A stretch of DNA of 34,257 nucleotides. Source: Prevotella sp. (GTDB lineage Bacteria; Bacteroidota; Bacteroidia; Bacteroidales; Dysgonomonadaceae). How positions within the stretch are numbered: position 1 is the first letter of the stretch; each line of letters starts with the position of its first letter. The position numbers were made by a program, and so were the translations under genes. This document shows, piece after piece, positions 15,853 through 24,440 of the stretch. The notes under the pieces were generated by a model, which was not told where the DNA came from, made no database searches, and saw only the letters and a list, made by a program, of their open reading frames with translations. The stretch lies in contig JAISSD010000195.1 in the NCBI GenBank assembly GCA_031273295.1, positions 1 through 34,257 of the forward strand, given 5' to 3'.

Positions 15853-16458
15853 ATGGAATATAATACTCAACTGAAAAAACTGGCTCTTCCCGAGTATGGA
15901 AGAAACATCCAGAATATGGTAGATCATTGCCTGGCCATACCTGACCGTAATGAACGCAAGCGTTGCGCAAACACAATAATAAATATAATGGGAAATATGT
16001 TTCCCCATCTGCGGGATGTGAACGATTTCAAACACATTTTGTGGGACCATCTGGCTATTATGTCGGATTTCAAACTGGATATCGACTACCCCTACGAAAT
16101 TATAAGAAAAGAGGATCTTCATTCCAAACCCGGAAAAATCGAATACAGCCGTCCCGACATGGAGTACCGCCACTATGGGAAAACCCTGGAAAAAATGGTG
16201 AGACTGGCAACCGAATTGAAAGACCCGAAAGAAAAAGAGCAATTCATCCTGCTTATAGCCACCCACATGAAAAAATCATACATACAGTGGAACAAGGATG
16301 TGGACGACCAAAAAATATTTATCGATCTCTGTGATCTATCCAATCATAAAATAGATAAACGAAACTCGAATATGAAACTTCCCGAAATGAAAGACCTTGG
16401 ACAAAGAAACAGCAATAACAGTGGCGGGAAGAAAAGCCAGCAACAAAAAAAGAAGTAA
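15853..16458 (+). CDS. DUF4290 family protein
   Basis: 201 residues, with no signal peptide or membrane segment, function unknown. The sequence is typical of the family: YNTQLKKLALPEYGRNIQNM at the start, a helical core with NIMGNMFPHLRD and FKHILWDHLAIMSDF, then EYRHYGKTLEKMV. The C-terminus is a basic, low-complexity tail (GGKKSQQQKKK), which may bind nucleic acid. That last point is inference. In other Bacteroidales I recall murA and rimM directly after this gene. Here a damaged reading frame separates it from rimM. Confidence 0.9.
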   Translation: MEYNTQLKKLALPEYGRNIQNMVDHCLAIPDRNERKRCANTIINIMGNMFPHLRDVNDFKHILWDHLAIMSDFKLDIDYPYEIIRKEDLHSKPGKIEYSRPDMEYRHYGKTLEKMVRLATELKDPKEKEQFILLIATHMKKSYIQWNKDVDDQKIFIDLCDLSNHKIDKRNSNMKLPEMKDLGQRNSNNSGGKKSQQQKKK

Positions 16459-16608
16459 GGTCTTATCAATAAATAACCATATCAAACAATAGTATTAAAT
16501 TATTAATAACCAATTACAAAACATTATTTTGAGACAAGTCCCAAGGTTCCACAAATACGGGCAGTCTAAAAAAGGTACAGGTTTTGGTGAACCGCCAAAT
16601 CCACGTAA

Positions 16609-17115
16609 GGGGCAAAACAAGAAAACAATGCATATCATACCAATGATTGGGGTTGGAGCTCTGTCGGAAGCGGAGTTAAAGATACTATACTGGTACAACT
16701 CATATCAAATTGGGATATTAGCTTTGGTTCTGGAGTGGGCTTTGTAAACTTCATTATCAACTCAAAAGATGAAATAGAATTTTGGAATCCTAATGAATCA
16801 GCATCAAGGTTAGTATATGAATTTCATCCACTTGAAAACCGCATTGACTCAATCAATTGGCTCTTAAAGAAAAAATGGTTTTATAAGAAGGAAAAACAAG
16901 AAGGTGTTGACCACAGTACTAAATACGGTATTCGTAAAGTCGGTTTTAATGGTGCAGGAACAGGAGACCCGGTGCAACGCCATTTTCTCTATTGTGATCG
17001 AAATTTTCAAATTAATTTTTCGGTTATAATCGAATTTTTTATATTTTTACAAAAAAGTATCGTTTATGATGAGAAGTATTGTCAAATGCTCAATTTTAGA
17101 AGGTTACAATCGTAA
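16609..17115 (+). pseudogene. Damaged gene of unknown type between DUF4290 and rimM
   Basis: One frame is open from 16609 to TAG or TAA at 17113-17115 and reads WSSVGSGVKDTILVQ, then GSGVGFVNFIINSKDEIEFW, then GFNGAGTGDPVQRHFLY. The only usable start is a GTG at 16735, well inside the protein-like part. Another frame upstream (from about 16529) reads KKGTGFGEPPNPRKGQNKK, which also looks coding. The simplest reading is a gene broken by a frameshift and a missing 5' end. I do not recognise the family. It could be a remnant from a secreted or toxin-type repeat protein, but that is a guess. Confidence 0.4.
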
Positions 17116-17215
17116 AAAGATGATATCCTGTCGGGTGCAAGACCGGTAGGAAGCACTGCTTTCCTTTCCATACACGGAAGATCACGGGAGAGAAGAAATA
17201 TTATTATAGAATTGT

Positions 17216-17734
17216 ATGATAAAAGAAAACGAGGTCTTCAAAATAGGGAAGTTTCTTAAGCCTCACGGGATAAAGGGGGAGATAAATTTTTTTTTCGAAA
17301 ACGATGTGTTCGACCGTGTGGGTTGTCCTTACCTTGTTTGCCGTATAGAAGGCATATTCGTACCTTTTTTTATGGAAGAATACCGGTTTAAAGGTAAAGA
17401 AACCGCCCTCGTAAAATTCGAAGATATAGACAGCGAAGAAAAAGCAAGACGAATGTCAGGCCTTGACGTCTATTTTCCCCGTAAATATTATGAAGAAGAA
17501 AGCGGCGGGGAGATTAAATACTCGTGGAATTTCTTTACCGGCTTTTCCGTTGTGGATAAGACCGCCGGTGAGTTGGGGATAATAGAAGGCATAGACGACA
17601 AAACCATAAACACGCTCTTTCTGGTGAAAGACGGCGATAACGAACTTATAATCCCGGCCACAGAAGATTTTATAGAAAAAATTGACGCCGGGAAAAAAAT
17701 ATTGTATCTGGTTTTGCCGGAAGGGTTGATATAG
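17216..17734 (+). CDS. rimM: Ribosome maturation factor RimM
   Basis: 172 residues, the usual length. Helps assemble the head of the 30S subunit by binding ribosomal protein S19. The N-terminal RimM barrel carries the family signature IGKFLKPHGIKGEI, and the C-terminal PRC-barrel domain is seen at about residues 95-170 (YSWNFFTGFSVVD, ELIIPATEDFIEKID). ATG at 17216. The expected neighbour murA is not present upstream. The gene is followed by an independent proBA operon, so the usual Bacteroidales cluster is broken on both sides. Confidence 0.95.
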   Translation: MIKENEVFKIGKFLKPHGIKGEINFFFENDVFDRVGCPYLVCRIEGIFVPFFMEEYRFKGKETALVKFEDIDSEEKARRMSGLDVYFPRKYYEEESGGEIKYSWNFFTGFSVVDKTAGELGIIEGIDDKTINTLFLVKDGDNELIIPATEDFIEKIDAGKKILYLVLPEGLI

Positions 17735-17858
17735 GGAAGGTCATTACACAATGATACATTATTCTATCCGGATAATTCGCTTTTCCACTCGTTTTCTCTG
17801 TTAACCGACATTTTACTTTGAAATAAAATTATAACTTTACTGTTTCAGGTATATTTTG

Positions 17859-18935
17859 ATGAAGGAACGCATAGTTGTAAAAATAGGTAGCCAGATACTC
17901 GGACGCAAGGACGGAATGCTGGATGTTACCCGTATGTCGGCTCTGGTAGACCAGATAGCAGAATTGCATAAAAACAATGTCGAAGTTATACTTGTGTCGT
18001 CCGGCGCTGTGTCGTCCGGAAAGCCGGAGATTAAGGTAAAAGCGAAACTGGATACCGTTTCGGCGCGGCAACTCTATTCTTCCATTGGTCAGGTAAAGCT
18101 CATCAACCGTTATTCCGACCTGTTTCGCCAGCATAATATTATATGCGGGCAGATACTGGTTACCAAAGAAGACTTTGCCACACGCCGTCATTACCTCAAT
18201 CAGAGAAATTGCATGTCGGTGATGCTCGACAACAAAGTCATACCTGTTGTAAACGAAAACGACGCCATTTCGGTAGACGAACTGATGTTTACGGACAATG
18301 ACGAACTGTCGGGACTGGTAGCCGCAATGATGGGAGCGAAAAGGCTGGTCATTCTCAGCAATATCGATGGCATTTACAGCGACAATCCGGATAATCCGGA
18401 GGCATATGTATTCAGGGAAATAGACGCCGGGAAAGATGATATTGAAAATTGCGTACAATCGTCCAAATCAGCGACAGGACGGGGCGGAATGGTTACGAAA
18501 TATAATGTAGCCCGCAAAGCGGCGGAAGAAGGCATGGAAGTCATCATTGCCAACGGTCGCCGGGAGAATATACTGGTAGATCTGATAAAGGGCAAGGACG
18601 TTGTATCCACACGTTTCAAACCGTCTGCCAAAGGAGCTACAAGCGTAAAAAAATGGATAGCGCACTCTGAAGGGTTTGCCAAAGGAGAAATACATATCAA
18701 TAAACCGGCGACGGAAGCCCTGCTTGGAGACAAAGCGGTGAGCTTGCTACCGGTCGGCGTAACAGGAATTACCGGTAATTTTGAAGCGGACGATATTGTG
18801 CGTATTATCGGCGATTCGGGCAAGCAGGTCGGCATAGGCCGCACGGCTTATAGTAGCGACGAAGCCAAAGAAATAATAGGGAAAAGCAACAGGAAAGCAA
18901 TTGTGCATTACGACTATTTATATATTGAAAAATAA
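17859..18935 (+). CDS. proB: Glutamate 5-kinase
   Basis: 358 residues from ATG 17859 ([15 protein letters not shown]). A TTG three bases upstream is less likely. First step of proline synthesis: glutamate plus ATP to glutamyl 5-phosphate. The amino-acid kinase domain shows [41 protein letters not shown] and the ATP-site segment [13 protein letters not shown] with KSATGRGGM. The C-terminal PUA domain is present from about residue 275 ([26 protein letters not shown]). It leads an operon: proA starts 2 bases after its stop. It is probably inhibited by proline, as in the family. Confidence 0.96.
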   Translation: MKERIVVKIGSQILGRKDGMLDVTRMSALVDQIAELHKNNVEVILVSSGAVSSGKPEIKVKAKLDTVSARQLYSSIGQVKLINRYSDLFRQHNIICGQILVTKEDFATRRHYLNQRNCMSVMLDNKVIPVVNENDAISVDELMFTDNDELSGLVAAMMGAKRLVILSNIDGIYSDNPDNPEAYVFREIDAGKDDIENCVQSSKSATGRGGMVTKYNVARKAAEEGMEVIIANGRRENILVDLIKGKDVVSTRFKPSAKGATSVKKWIAHSEGFAKGEIHINKPATEALLGDKAVSLLPVGVTGITGNFEADDIVRIIGDSGKQVGIGRTAYSSDEAKEIIGKSNRKAIVHYDYLYIEK

Positions 18936-18937
18936 AA

Positions 18938-20191
18938 ATGGACGACTATTACCGGAACGCGTTCCGGCTGGCGAAAGAGGCCGGTAAAAACCTGAGCCTG
19001 CTGGAAGAAAAAGAAATAGATGCGGTACTGGACGCTATTGCCAAAGAAACCGAATCGAAAATGTATTACATCCTTGCCGAAAACCGGAAAGACTTGCAAA
19101 GGATGGATGCAGGCAACCCCAAATATGACCGTTTGTTGCTGAACGAACAACGGATAACGGACATTGCGAGGGATATCCGCAATGTAGCCTGCCTGCCTTC
19201 TCCCGTGGGAAAAACATTGATGCAAAAGACATTGCCTAACGGGTTGAACCTTTCCAAAATAACCGTGCCGTTCGGCGTCATCGGTATTATATACGAAGCC
19301 CGCCCGAATGTGAGTTTCGATGTATTCTCCCTTTGTTTTAAATCCGGTAACGCCTGTATACTGAAAGGCGGTTCGGATGCGCGTTTTTCGAACGAAGCCA
19401 TTATGGATATCATACGCAACGTACTGGACAATAACGGGATAAATCCGAATGTATGTACACTGTTGTCCAATGACCGTGGCGCAACCGAAGAATTACTCAA
19501 AGCCCGTGACTATGTAGATCTTGTTATTCCTCGTGGAGGTCGCGAGCTAATTGATTATGTGCGCGAAAACTCCCGTATACCGGTCTTGGAAACGGGCGCC
19601 GGGGTATGCCACGCCTATTTTCACAAAGAGGGGGATCTGAAAAAAGGAAAGGCCATCATTACCAATGCCAAAACGCGCAAGGTAAGCGTATGCAATTCGC
19701 TGGACTGCCTGATAATAGACAAGGAACGTCTCGGTGATTTACATTATCTTTGCGAAGACCTTGAAAAAAAAGATGTTGTAATATATGCCGACAAGCAAGC
19801 CTGTGAGGCGCTGTATCAATACTACCCTTGCGACTTGCTGAAAAAAGCGGACGAAAAAAGTTTCGGGACGGAATTCCTTGATTATAAAATGGCTATAAGG
19901 ACTGTTTCAGGTATTGACGAAGCCATCCGGCATATATCCGCTTACGGTTCGAAACACAGTGAAGCCATCGTAAGCGAAGACCGCAAAGTTATCGGCCTCT
20001 TTGAAAAGATGGTTGATGCGGCCTGTATTTATGCTAATGCCTCGACAGCTTTCACCGATGGGGCGCAGTTCGGGCTTGGCGCGGAAATAGGTATCAGTAC
20101 GCAAAAAATGCATGCTCGGGGACCAATGGCTCTGGAAGAGTTATGCACATACAAATGGATAATAGAAGGCGACGGACAGACAAGAAAATGA
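18938..20191 (+). CDS. proA: Glutamate-5-semialdehyde dehydrogenase (gamma-glutamyl phosphate reductase)
   Basis: 417 residues, the usual length. Second step of proline synthesis, reducing glutamyl 5-phosphate with NADPH. Family features are [40 protein letters not shown], and the catalytic cysteine C252 in [11 protein letters not shown]. The C-terminal [16 protein letters not shown] is also typical. It is translationally linked on both sides: 2 bases from proB, and its TGA overlaps the ATG of the next small gene. Product and substrate channelling with ProB is expected. Confidence 0.97.
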   Translation: MDDYYRNAFRLAKEAGKNLSLLEEKEIDAVLDAIAKETESKMYYILAENRKDLQRMDAGNPKYDRLLLNEQRITDIARDIRNVACLPSPVGKTLMQKTLPNGLNLSKITVPFGVIGIIYEARPNVSFDVFSLCFKSGNACILKGGSDARFSNEAIMDIIRNVLDNNGINPNVCTLLSNDRGATEELLKARDYVDLVIPRGGRELIDYVRENSRIPVLETGAGVCHAYFHKEGDLKKGKAIITNAKTRKVSVCNSLDCLIIDKERLGDLHYLCEDLEKKDVVIYADKQACEALYQYYPCDLLKKADEKSFGTEFLDYKMAIRTVSGIDEAIRHISAYGSKHSEAIVSEDRKVIGLFEKMVDAACIYANASTAFTDGAQFGLGAEIGISTQKMHARGPMALEELCTYKWIIEGDGQTRK

Positions 20192-20373
20192 GAAAAAAAA
20201 GGAAAAAAACAGGAAGAAAAATAACAGTCGAAGATTATATAAAAGCTGTGAAAAAAGCCGACAGAGAGAATGAAATATCCCGCCAGGCCGGATGGAGATC
20301 TCTCACCTCGGTTCACAAAAGCAAGAAAGTTTATAATCGAAAAACAGAAAAAAAGAACTTTCCGGAAGAATAA
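20188..20373 (+). CDS. Small basic protein inside the proBA-argF' operon
   Basis: 61 residues, starting at an ATG that overlaps the proA stop (ATGA). The frame can be read 15 codons further upstream, but those lie inside proA. The sequence is strongly basic at the N-terminus ([11 protein letters not shown]), then [18 protein letters not shown], then [12 protein letters not shown] think I have seen similar short proteins in other Bacteroidales, ending in the same HKSKKxYxRK motif, but cannot name a family. The TAATG junction with the next gene and tight spacing argue that it is real. RNA or membrane-surface binding is possible, on charge alone. Confidence 0.65.
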   Translation: MRKKRKKTGRKITVEDYIKAVKKADRENEISRQAGWRSLTSVHKSKKVYNRKTEKKNFPEE

Positions 20374-21275
20374 TGGAACGCGACACAAGGCTCGATTATT
20401 TTAAAATATTCCTCGGCATATTAGTGGTAACCATACATATGCAGCCCTTGTTCGGGTCCGGAGAATTTAGCGGCTGGCTTGTTTCGAACGGAATCGCCCG
20501 TATTGCCGTGCCTTGTTTCTTTATTGTCAGCGGGTATTTTATTCATTCGAAATCGGATGACAGTCAAGCGCTAAAGAAGTATTTACTGCATATTCTCATT
20601 GTATATGCCATCTGGTCGCTCATCTACTTGCCAACTTATTACAATACCGTCGGGTACCGTTCGCTGGTCACATTTGCCATCATGGGATATTACCATTTGT
20701 GGTTTTTACCCGCGCTAATATCGGGTATACTGATGCTGGCCGGGATAAAAAAGTTTATGAAGAATGATACCTTGATACTGGCTCTTGCCATTATTCTTTT
20801 TATAACCGGATATATCATGGAAAGTGCCGGATCGCCATACCGGTTGTTCTGCAATGGCGTCTTCTTTGGCTTTCCGTTTATTGCGTCAGGCTATTATATC
20901 CGGAAAAAGAATTTAATGGAAGCCGTTAAAAGTTCATATACGTACATCATTCTATTGATAAGCCTGATAACGTTATTGTTAGAATCATATTGGGGTTATA
21001 AAACAGATATCCGGCACAATTTATTTCTGTCGCTGTACATTTTTTGCCCTGTGTTATTCATCCGCATACTTAAGCATCCTGGATATGCCACCGGTAAAGA
21101 TCACATCGGCAAAATATCCGCCGGGATCTATTATGTGCATATCCTGGTCGTAACCTGGATAATTCCGCTGTCGGAAACAAATAATATTTGCAAGTTGCCG
21201 TTTGTTGCGATTGTTTCCGTATTATTATCTATCTTCATAGTCTTGATGAACAAACGCATTAAAATACTTTTGTAA
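20373..21275 (+). CDS. Acyltransferase 3 family membrane protein
   Basis: 300 residues with about nine or ten hydrophobic segments. The N-terminal RLDYFKIFLGILVVTIHMQP carries the histidine used by the acyltransferase 3 family, followed by GIARIAVPCFFIVSGYF. Further motifs are YHLWFLPALISGI and GISAGIYYVHI-like (KISAGIYYVHILVVTW). The family transfers acyl groups, often acetyl or succinyl, to surface sugars at the inner membrane. The substrate here is unknown. The ATG overlaps the stop of the small basic gene and its own stop overlaps the start of argF', so it lies within an amino-acid operon, an odd place for a surface-modification enzyme. Confidence 0.9.
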   Translation: MERDTRLDYFKIFLGILVVTIHMQPLFGSGEFSGWLVSNGIARIAVPCFFIVSGYFIHSKSDDSQALKKYLLHILIVYAIWSLIYLPTYYNTVGYRSLVTFAIMGYYHLWFLPALISGILMLAGIKKFMKNDTLILALAIILFITGYIMESAGSPYRLFCNGVFFGFPFIASGYYIRKKNLMEAVKSSYTYIILLISLITLLLESYWGYKTDIRHNLFLSLYIFCPVLFIRILKHPGYATGKDHIGKISAGIYYVHILVVTWIIPLSETNNICKLPFVAIVSVLLSIFIVLMNKRIKILL

Positions 21276-22228
21276 TGAGAACATACACGAATGTCAAAGA
21301 TCTCGGCGACTTGAATGTCGCGGTCAAAGAAGCCCTTGAAGTAAAAAAGAACCGCTTCGGATATAAACGCCTTGGCGAAAACAAAACACTGCTGATGGTA
21401 TTTTTCAATTCCAGTCTTCGCACGCGCCTGAGTACGCAAAAAGCCGGGATGAATCTGGGTATGAATACAATGGCGCTGGATATCAATCAGGGAGCATGGA
21501 AACTGGAAACGGAGCGGGGAGTTGTAATGGATGGCGACAAACCTGAACACATACTCGAGGCCATACCTGTGATGGGTAATTATTGCGATATTATCGGGGT
21601 CCGCGCTTTCGCCCGCTTCGAAAACAAGGAAGACGACTATCAGGAAAAGATATTGAACCGGTTCATTAAATATTCGGGAAGACCCGTATTCAGCATGGAA
21701 GCCGCTACAGGACATCCTTTACAGGCTTTCGCCGACCTCATTACAATAGAAGAGTACAAAAAAACGGCCCGGCCAAAAGTCGTTCTTACATGGGCTCCTC
21801 ACCCCAAAGCCCTGCCTCAGGCTGTGCCTAACTCGTTTGCCGACTTTATGAACGAAGCGGATGTGGACTTTGTCATCACACATCCCGAAGGCTATGAGCT
21901 GGACTCTAAATTTGTACGTGGCGCAAAGGTCGAGTACAATCAGGATAAAGCGCTTGAAGGGGCGGATTTTGTATATGCCAAAAACTGGGCCGCCTATGCC
22001 GGCTCCAATTATGGGAAGATCTTGAGCAAAGACATGTCGTGGACAGTGACAACCCGGAAAATGGCTCTGACCAACAATGCCTGCTTTATGCACTGCCTGC
22101 CAGTACGCCGTAATATGATTGTTAGCGACGATGTGATAGAAAGCCCTCAATCGATTGTTATCCCTGAAGCCGCAAATCGTGAAATATCCGCGCAGACCGT
22201 TATAAAAAGAATGCTGGAAAGTTTATAA
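21275..22228 (+). CDS. argF': N-succinylornithine carbamoyltransferase
   Basis: 317 residues. Carbamoylates N-succinyl-L-ornithine in the arginine pathway used by Bacteroides and relatives. The carbamoyl-phosphate site is FFNSSLRTRLSTQK (S46 to R51). The residue that sets specificity, by analogy with the B. fragilis enzyme, is P90 in DGDKPEH. A glutamate at the equivalent loop would mean N-acetylornithine. The C-terminal ornithine-side motif FMHCLPVRRN and EAANREISA are intact. Its start overlaps the end of the acyltransferase gene. It ends in KRMLESL, and the DNA encoding this tail is duplicated 270 bases further on. Confidence 0.95.
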   Translation: MRTYTNVKDLGDLNVAVKEALEVKKNRFGYKRLGENKTLLMVFFNSSLRTRLSTQKAGMNLGMNTMALDINQGAWKLETERGVVMDGDKPEHILEAIPVMGNYCDIIGVRAFARFENKEDDYQEKILNRFIKYSGRPVFSMEAATGHPLQAFADLITIEEYKKTARPKVVLTWAPHPKALPQAVPNSFADFMNEADVDFVITHPEGYELDSKFVRGAKVEYNQDKALEGADFVYAKNWAAYAGSNYGKILSKDMSWTVTTRKMALTNNACFMHCLPVRRNMIVSDDVIESPQSIVIPEAANREISAQTVIKRMLESL

Positions 22229-22333
22229 AAATTACAGACGCCGGGCATAACTAAACTCCTGACCTGAAACAGCGCTTCTCTTTTGAAAAGCGCTGTTTTA
22301 GCCGTTTTGATTCTCTGTCAGAATCTGTAGCCC
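22205..22333. repeat. Duplicated argF'/porin spacer, copy 1
   Basis: Contains the last codons of argF', then ATTACAGACGCCGGGCATAAC, a terminator-like hairpin, and GTCAGAATCTGTAGCCC, which is the complement of the last codons of the porin gene. All of these blocks recur in the same order at 22475-22500 and 22691-22770. Copy 1 also holds AACTCCTGAC, the core of the terminal repeat of the element at 22503-22690. Confidence 0.85.
22267..22298. terminator. Bidirectional terminator, copy 1
   Basis: AAACAGCGCTT at 22267-22277 pairs with AAGCGCTGTTT at 22288-22298, flanked by A and T runs. It can end transcription of argF'. Its twin at 22713-22747 serves the porin gene. Confidence 0.8.
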
Positions 22334-22474
22334 CCAACTTTGACATGCGACACCCAAAATCATATTAAGCCTGCCTGCGAGAATTCAATATTTGAAATTG
22401 AAATTATTTTTTACATCATTTATGCAATTCTCAATAGCTCAAAACCTCTTGGACACCTAAGTGTCAAAGTCAGG
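22334..22474. mobile_element. Small non-autonomous element related to the left-edge insertion sequence
   Basis: The left end CCAACTTTGACATGCGACACC and right end TGTCAAAGTCAGG are imperfectly inverted, and both match the terminal repeat at 208-230. The 141 bases between hold no gene. It lies exactly at the junction between the two copies of the duplicated spacer. It looks like a deletion derivative of that insertion sequence. Confidence 0.6.
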
Positions 22475-22502
22475 AAAAGAATGCTGGAAAGTTTATAAAA
22501 AA

Positions 22503-22690
22503 TTCAGAACTCCTGACGCGGTAAAGTTTTAATTGCTTTTAATGAATGATTTATAAAAACAATACCCCGAACTGGTATTGTCGTGATTTTGACAGGTTTA
22601 ATATCGCAATATGCTTTGTATAAATATATTGAATATTCAAGCGCTGTAAAAATGCGACAGTTTATTCTGTGCCAAGTCAGGAGTTCTGAA
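22503..22690. mobile_element. 188-bp miniature inverted-repeat element with perfect 15-bp ends
   Basis: TTCAGAACTCCTGAC at 22503-22517 is exactly inverted at 22676-22690. The inside is AT-rich, has an AATACC-GGTATT hairpin and no protein of note. It interrupts copy 2 of the duplicated spacer, and the flanking sequence matches copy 1 when the element is removed, so insertion is well supported. Confidence 0.75.
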
Positions 22691-22712
22691 ATTACAGACG
22701 CCGGGCATAACC

Positions 22713-22747
22713 AAAACAGCGCCTTCCCAAAAGAAAAGCGCTGTTTT
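22713..22747. terminator. Bidirectional terminator, copy 2
   Basis: AAAACAGCGC at 22713-22722 pairs with GCGCTGTTTT at 22738-22747. It lies 7 bases beyond the stop of the porin gene and ends in T runs on both strands. Confidence 0.8.
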
Positions 22748-22754
22748 GGCGCTG

Positions 22755-24344
22755 TCAGAATCTGTAGCCCAATGTCAGCAGACCCTGGTAATTGTTTGTC
22801 TTGAAAGTAGCCTTGCCTGTTCCCGTAAATGCATACAGATCATCTTTCCGGGAATTTATCACAAACGCCACATCGGTGTAGAAGTTGCGTGAAAATCTGT
22901 ATCCCATGCCGTATGTAAAATAGTTCGTAGAACCGTCCAATACATACTGTGTAACAGCGCGGCTATCTGTCACAACTTCATTTCCAGGGTTATTCTTTAG
23001 TTCATTTTTGAATGGACTTTGCATCCATGAATAACCTGCACGTGCCGAAAATTGGTCTGTGATGCGATATTCAGCCCCGATACGAAGGGTAGATGCATTT
23101 CTGAAATCATTCTTTATATAAGAATTAGGATCGCCCGTACCATTCTCAAGGGCATAACCGCGATCATTGAACAGTTTCATATTGTTGGCATAATTAGTCA
23201 GTTCATAATCGACGCTGATAATTGCCTTGCCGCCAATAACGCTTGCAAGGCTGAATGTCCATTTGTCGGGAGTACGCATCTTGTAATCGAATATGGCGTC
23301 TTCTCCTCCACGGTCAGGATAGTTTGGATCAACAAAGCTACTCACATTTTTTTCTGTACCGTCACTTAATTTGGAGTTCAGGTCTGCTCTAAATCGATCG
23401 GTCATATTGTACCATGTAGGCGAATGATATGAAACGCCGATACGCAATTCCTGAACCGGTTTTACAATCACACCGGCAGTAACCTGCCAGCCCGCTCCGT
23501 CTGTTCTCATCCAGTTTTGTAGTTCCTGCTCACCCCAAAAAGCGCCATTATCCTGATAATTTTCAATATAGCTTGAGTATAAATGATAATTTATATCTGT
23601 CAAAGATAAAGTTACGCCAGCGCTAATAATATCCGAGAATGTCGTTCCCATATTAAAATCATAGGTACTTATGGAACCTTTTTCTTTCACAAAAAGATCA
23701 TTGTTTGCTACAAGTTTCTCTGAAGCCGGATAATACTCTTTGGCGTCTTTTTTTTCTTTTATCATACCCGAATTATATCCCAATACGCTTAACCAATCCT
23801 GATTACGCCAGATATCCCTCCAGTCATTGCCTTCATCATCCAATGCAATCGCAGAGGCCGGACGTCCGTTCCGAGTTGCTCTATCAGCCATATAATCTGC
23901 CATGGCATAAGACAGATTATTACCGGCCATCCTGTATTTCCTGTCAAAATTTTTCAATCTGTTGTATGAAAATCCAAGATTGATACTGCGAACCACATCG
24001 TTATCGAATATGGGAAACACACTTACAAATGCCAGATTATCAAAATTTATTTTAAACTTGCTTTCATCTATTTTTCCGGTATTCAACTCTGTTTGAACAT
24101 TGGAATTCTGAAAATCAAGCGTAGTGACAATTTCGGACTTTTGATAAACGCCTATACCCGCGGGATTGATGGCTACGCCGGATATGTCTCCGCCTAAAGC
24201 CCCGAAAGCCCCGCCCATAGAGACGGAACGGGCTGTACCGGTCAGGTCGTTTTTGGAATATCTGTATACATCCATTTCATTCTGAGCCTGAATGGTACCG
24301 AATGCAAGTCCAGTCGTTAACAGTAGTAATGATACATGTTTCAT
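22755..24344 (-). CDS. OmpP1/FadL-type outer-membrane transport protein
   Basis: 529 residues with a signal peptide ending near TIQAQ. The N-terminal block DVYRYSKNDLTGTARSVSMGGAFGALGGDISGVAINPAGIGVY is typical of Bacteroidota OmpP1/FadL porins, where it forms the hatch-like plug. The rest alternates beta-strands of a barrel (RIGVSYHSPTWYNM, TLRIGAEYRITDQFSARAGYSW, NYFTYGMGYRFSRNFY) and ends in GYRF, a C-terminal aromatic as expected for barrel assembly. It probably takes up hydrophobic compounds. The substrate is unknown. The gene lies 96 bases downstream of a Ser-rich secreted protein gene on the same strand, with a terminator between them. The final codons are duplicated in the spacer at 22317-22333. 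Confidence 0.92.
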   Translation of the reverse strand: MKHVSLLLLTTGLAFGTIQAQNEMDVYRYSKNDLTGTARSVSMGGAFGALGGDISGVAINPAGIGVYQKSEIVTTLDFQNSNVQTELNTGKIDESKFKINFDNLAFVSVFPIFDNDVVRSINLGFSYNRLKNFDRKYRMAGNNLSYAMADYMADRATRNGRPASAIALDDEGNDWRDIWRNQDWLSVLGYNSGMIKEKKDAKEYYPASEKLVANNDLFVKEKGSISTYDFNMGTTFSDIISAGVTLSLTDINYHLYSSYIENYQDNGAFWGEQELQNWMRTDGAGWQVTAGVIVKPVQELRIGVSYHSPTWYNMTDRFRADLNSKLSDGTEKNVSSFVDPNYPDRGGEDAIFDYKMRTPDKWTFSLASVIGGKAIISVDYELTNYANNMKLFNDRGYALENGTGDPNSYIKNDFRNASTLRIGAEYRITDQFSARAGYSWMQSPFKNELKNNPGNEVVTDSRAVTQYVLDGSTNYFTYGMGYRFSRNFYTDVAFVINSRKDDLYAFTGTGKATFKTNNYQGLLTLGYRF

Positions 24345-24378
24345 AATACATTATTAAAATTTCTATGTTTTTTTCAAA

Positions 24379-24413
24379 AAAGCTGTCTCAAAAGTAAATA
24401 TTGAAACAGCTTT
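24379..24413 (-). terminator. Terminator between the Ser-rich gene and the porin gene
   Basis: On the minus strand AAAGCTGT pairs with ACAGCTTT, followed by TTTTG, 28 bases beyond the stop of the Ser-rich gene. The porin gene therefore likely has its own promoter in the short stretch after it, though no TAnnTTTG was seen. Confidence 0.7.
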
Positions 24414-24440
24414 CCGTTGTCTTTATTCTCTGTATTTTAT

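Larger units (their letters stand above)
22475..22770. repeat. Duplicated argF'/porin spacer, copy 2 (split by an element)
   Basis: 22475-22500 repeats the argF' tail (AAAAGAATGCTGGAAAG and on) and 22691-22770 repeats the rest up to TCTGTAGCCC, where it runs into the intact porin gene. The split is caused by the element 22503-22690. Removing the element gives about 106 bases against 129 in copy 1, the difference lying around the hairpin. Confidence 0.85.

Noticed and set aside
17735..17858. Promoter of proB from TAACTTTA at 17832 and TTTG at 17817
   Set aside because: The spacing of 11 bases is too short and the -7 match is imperfect. The true promoter was not identified.
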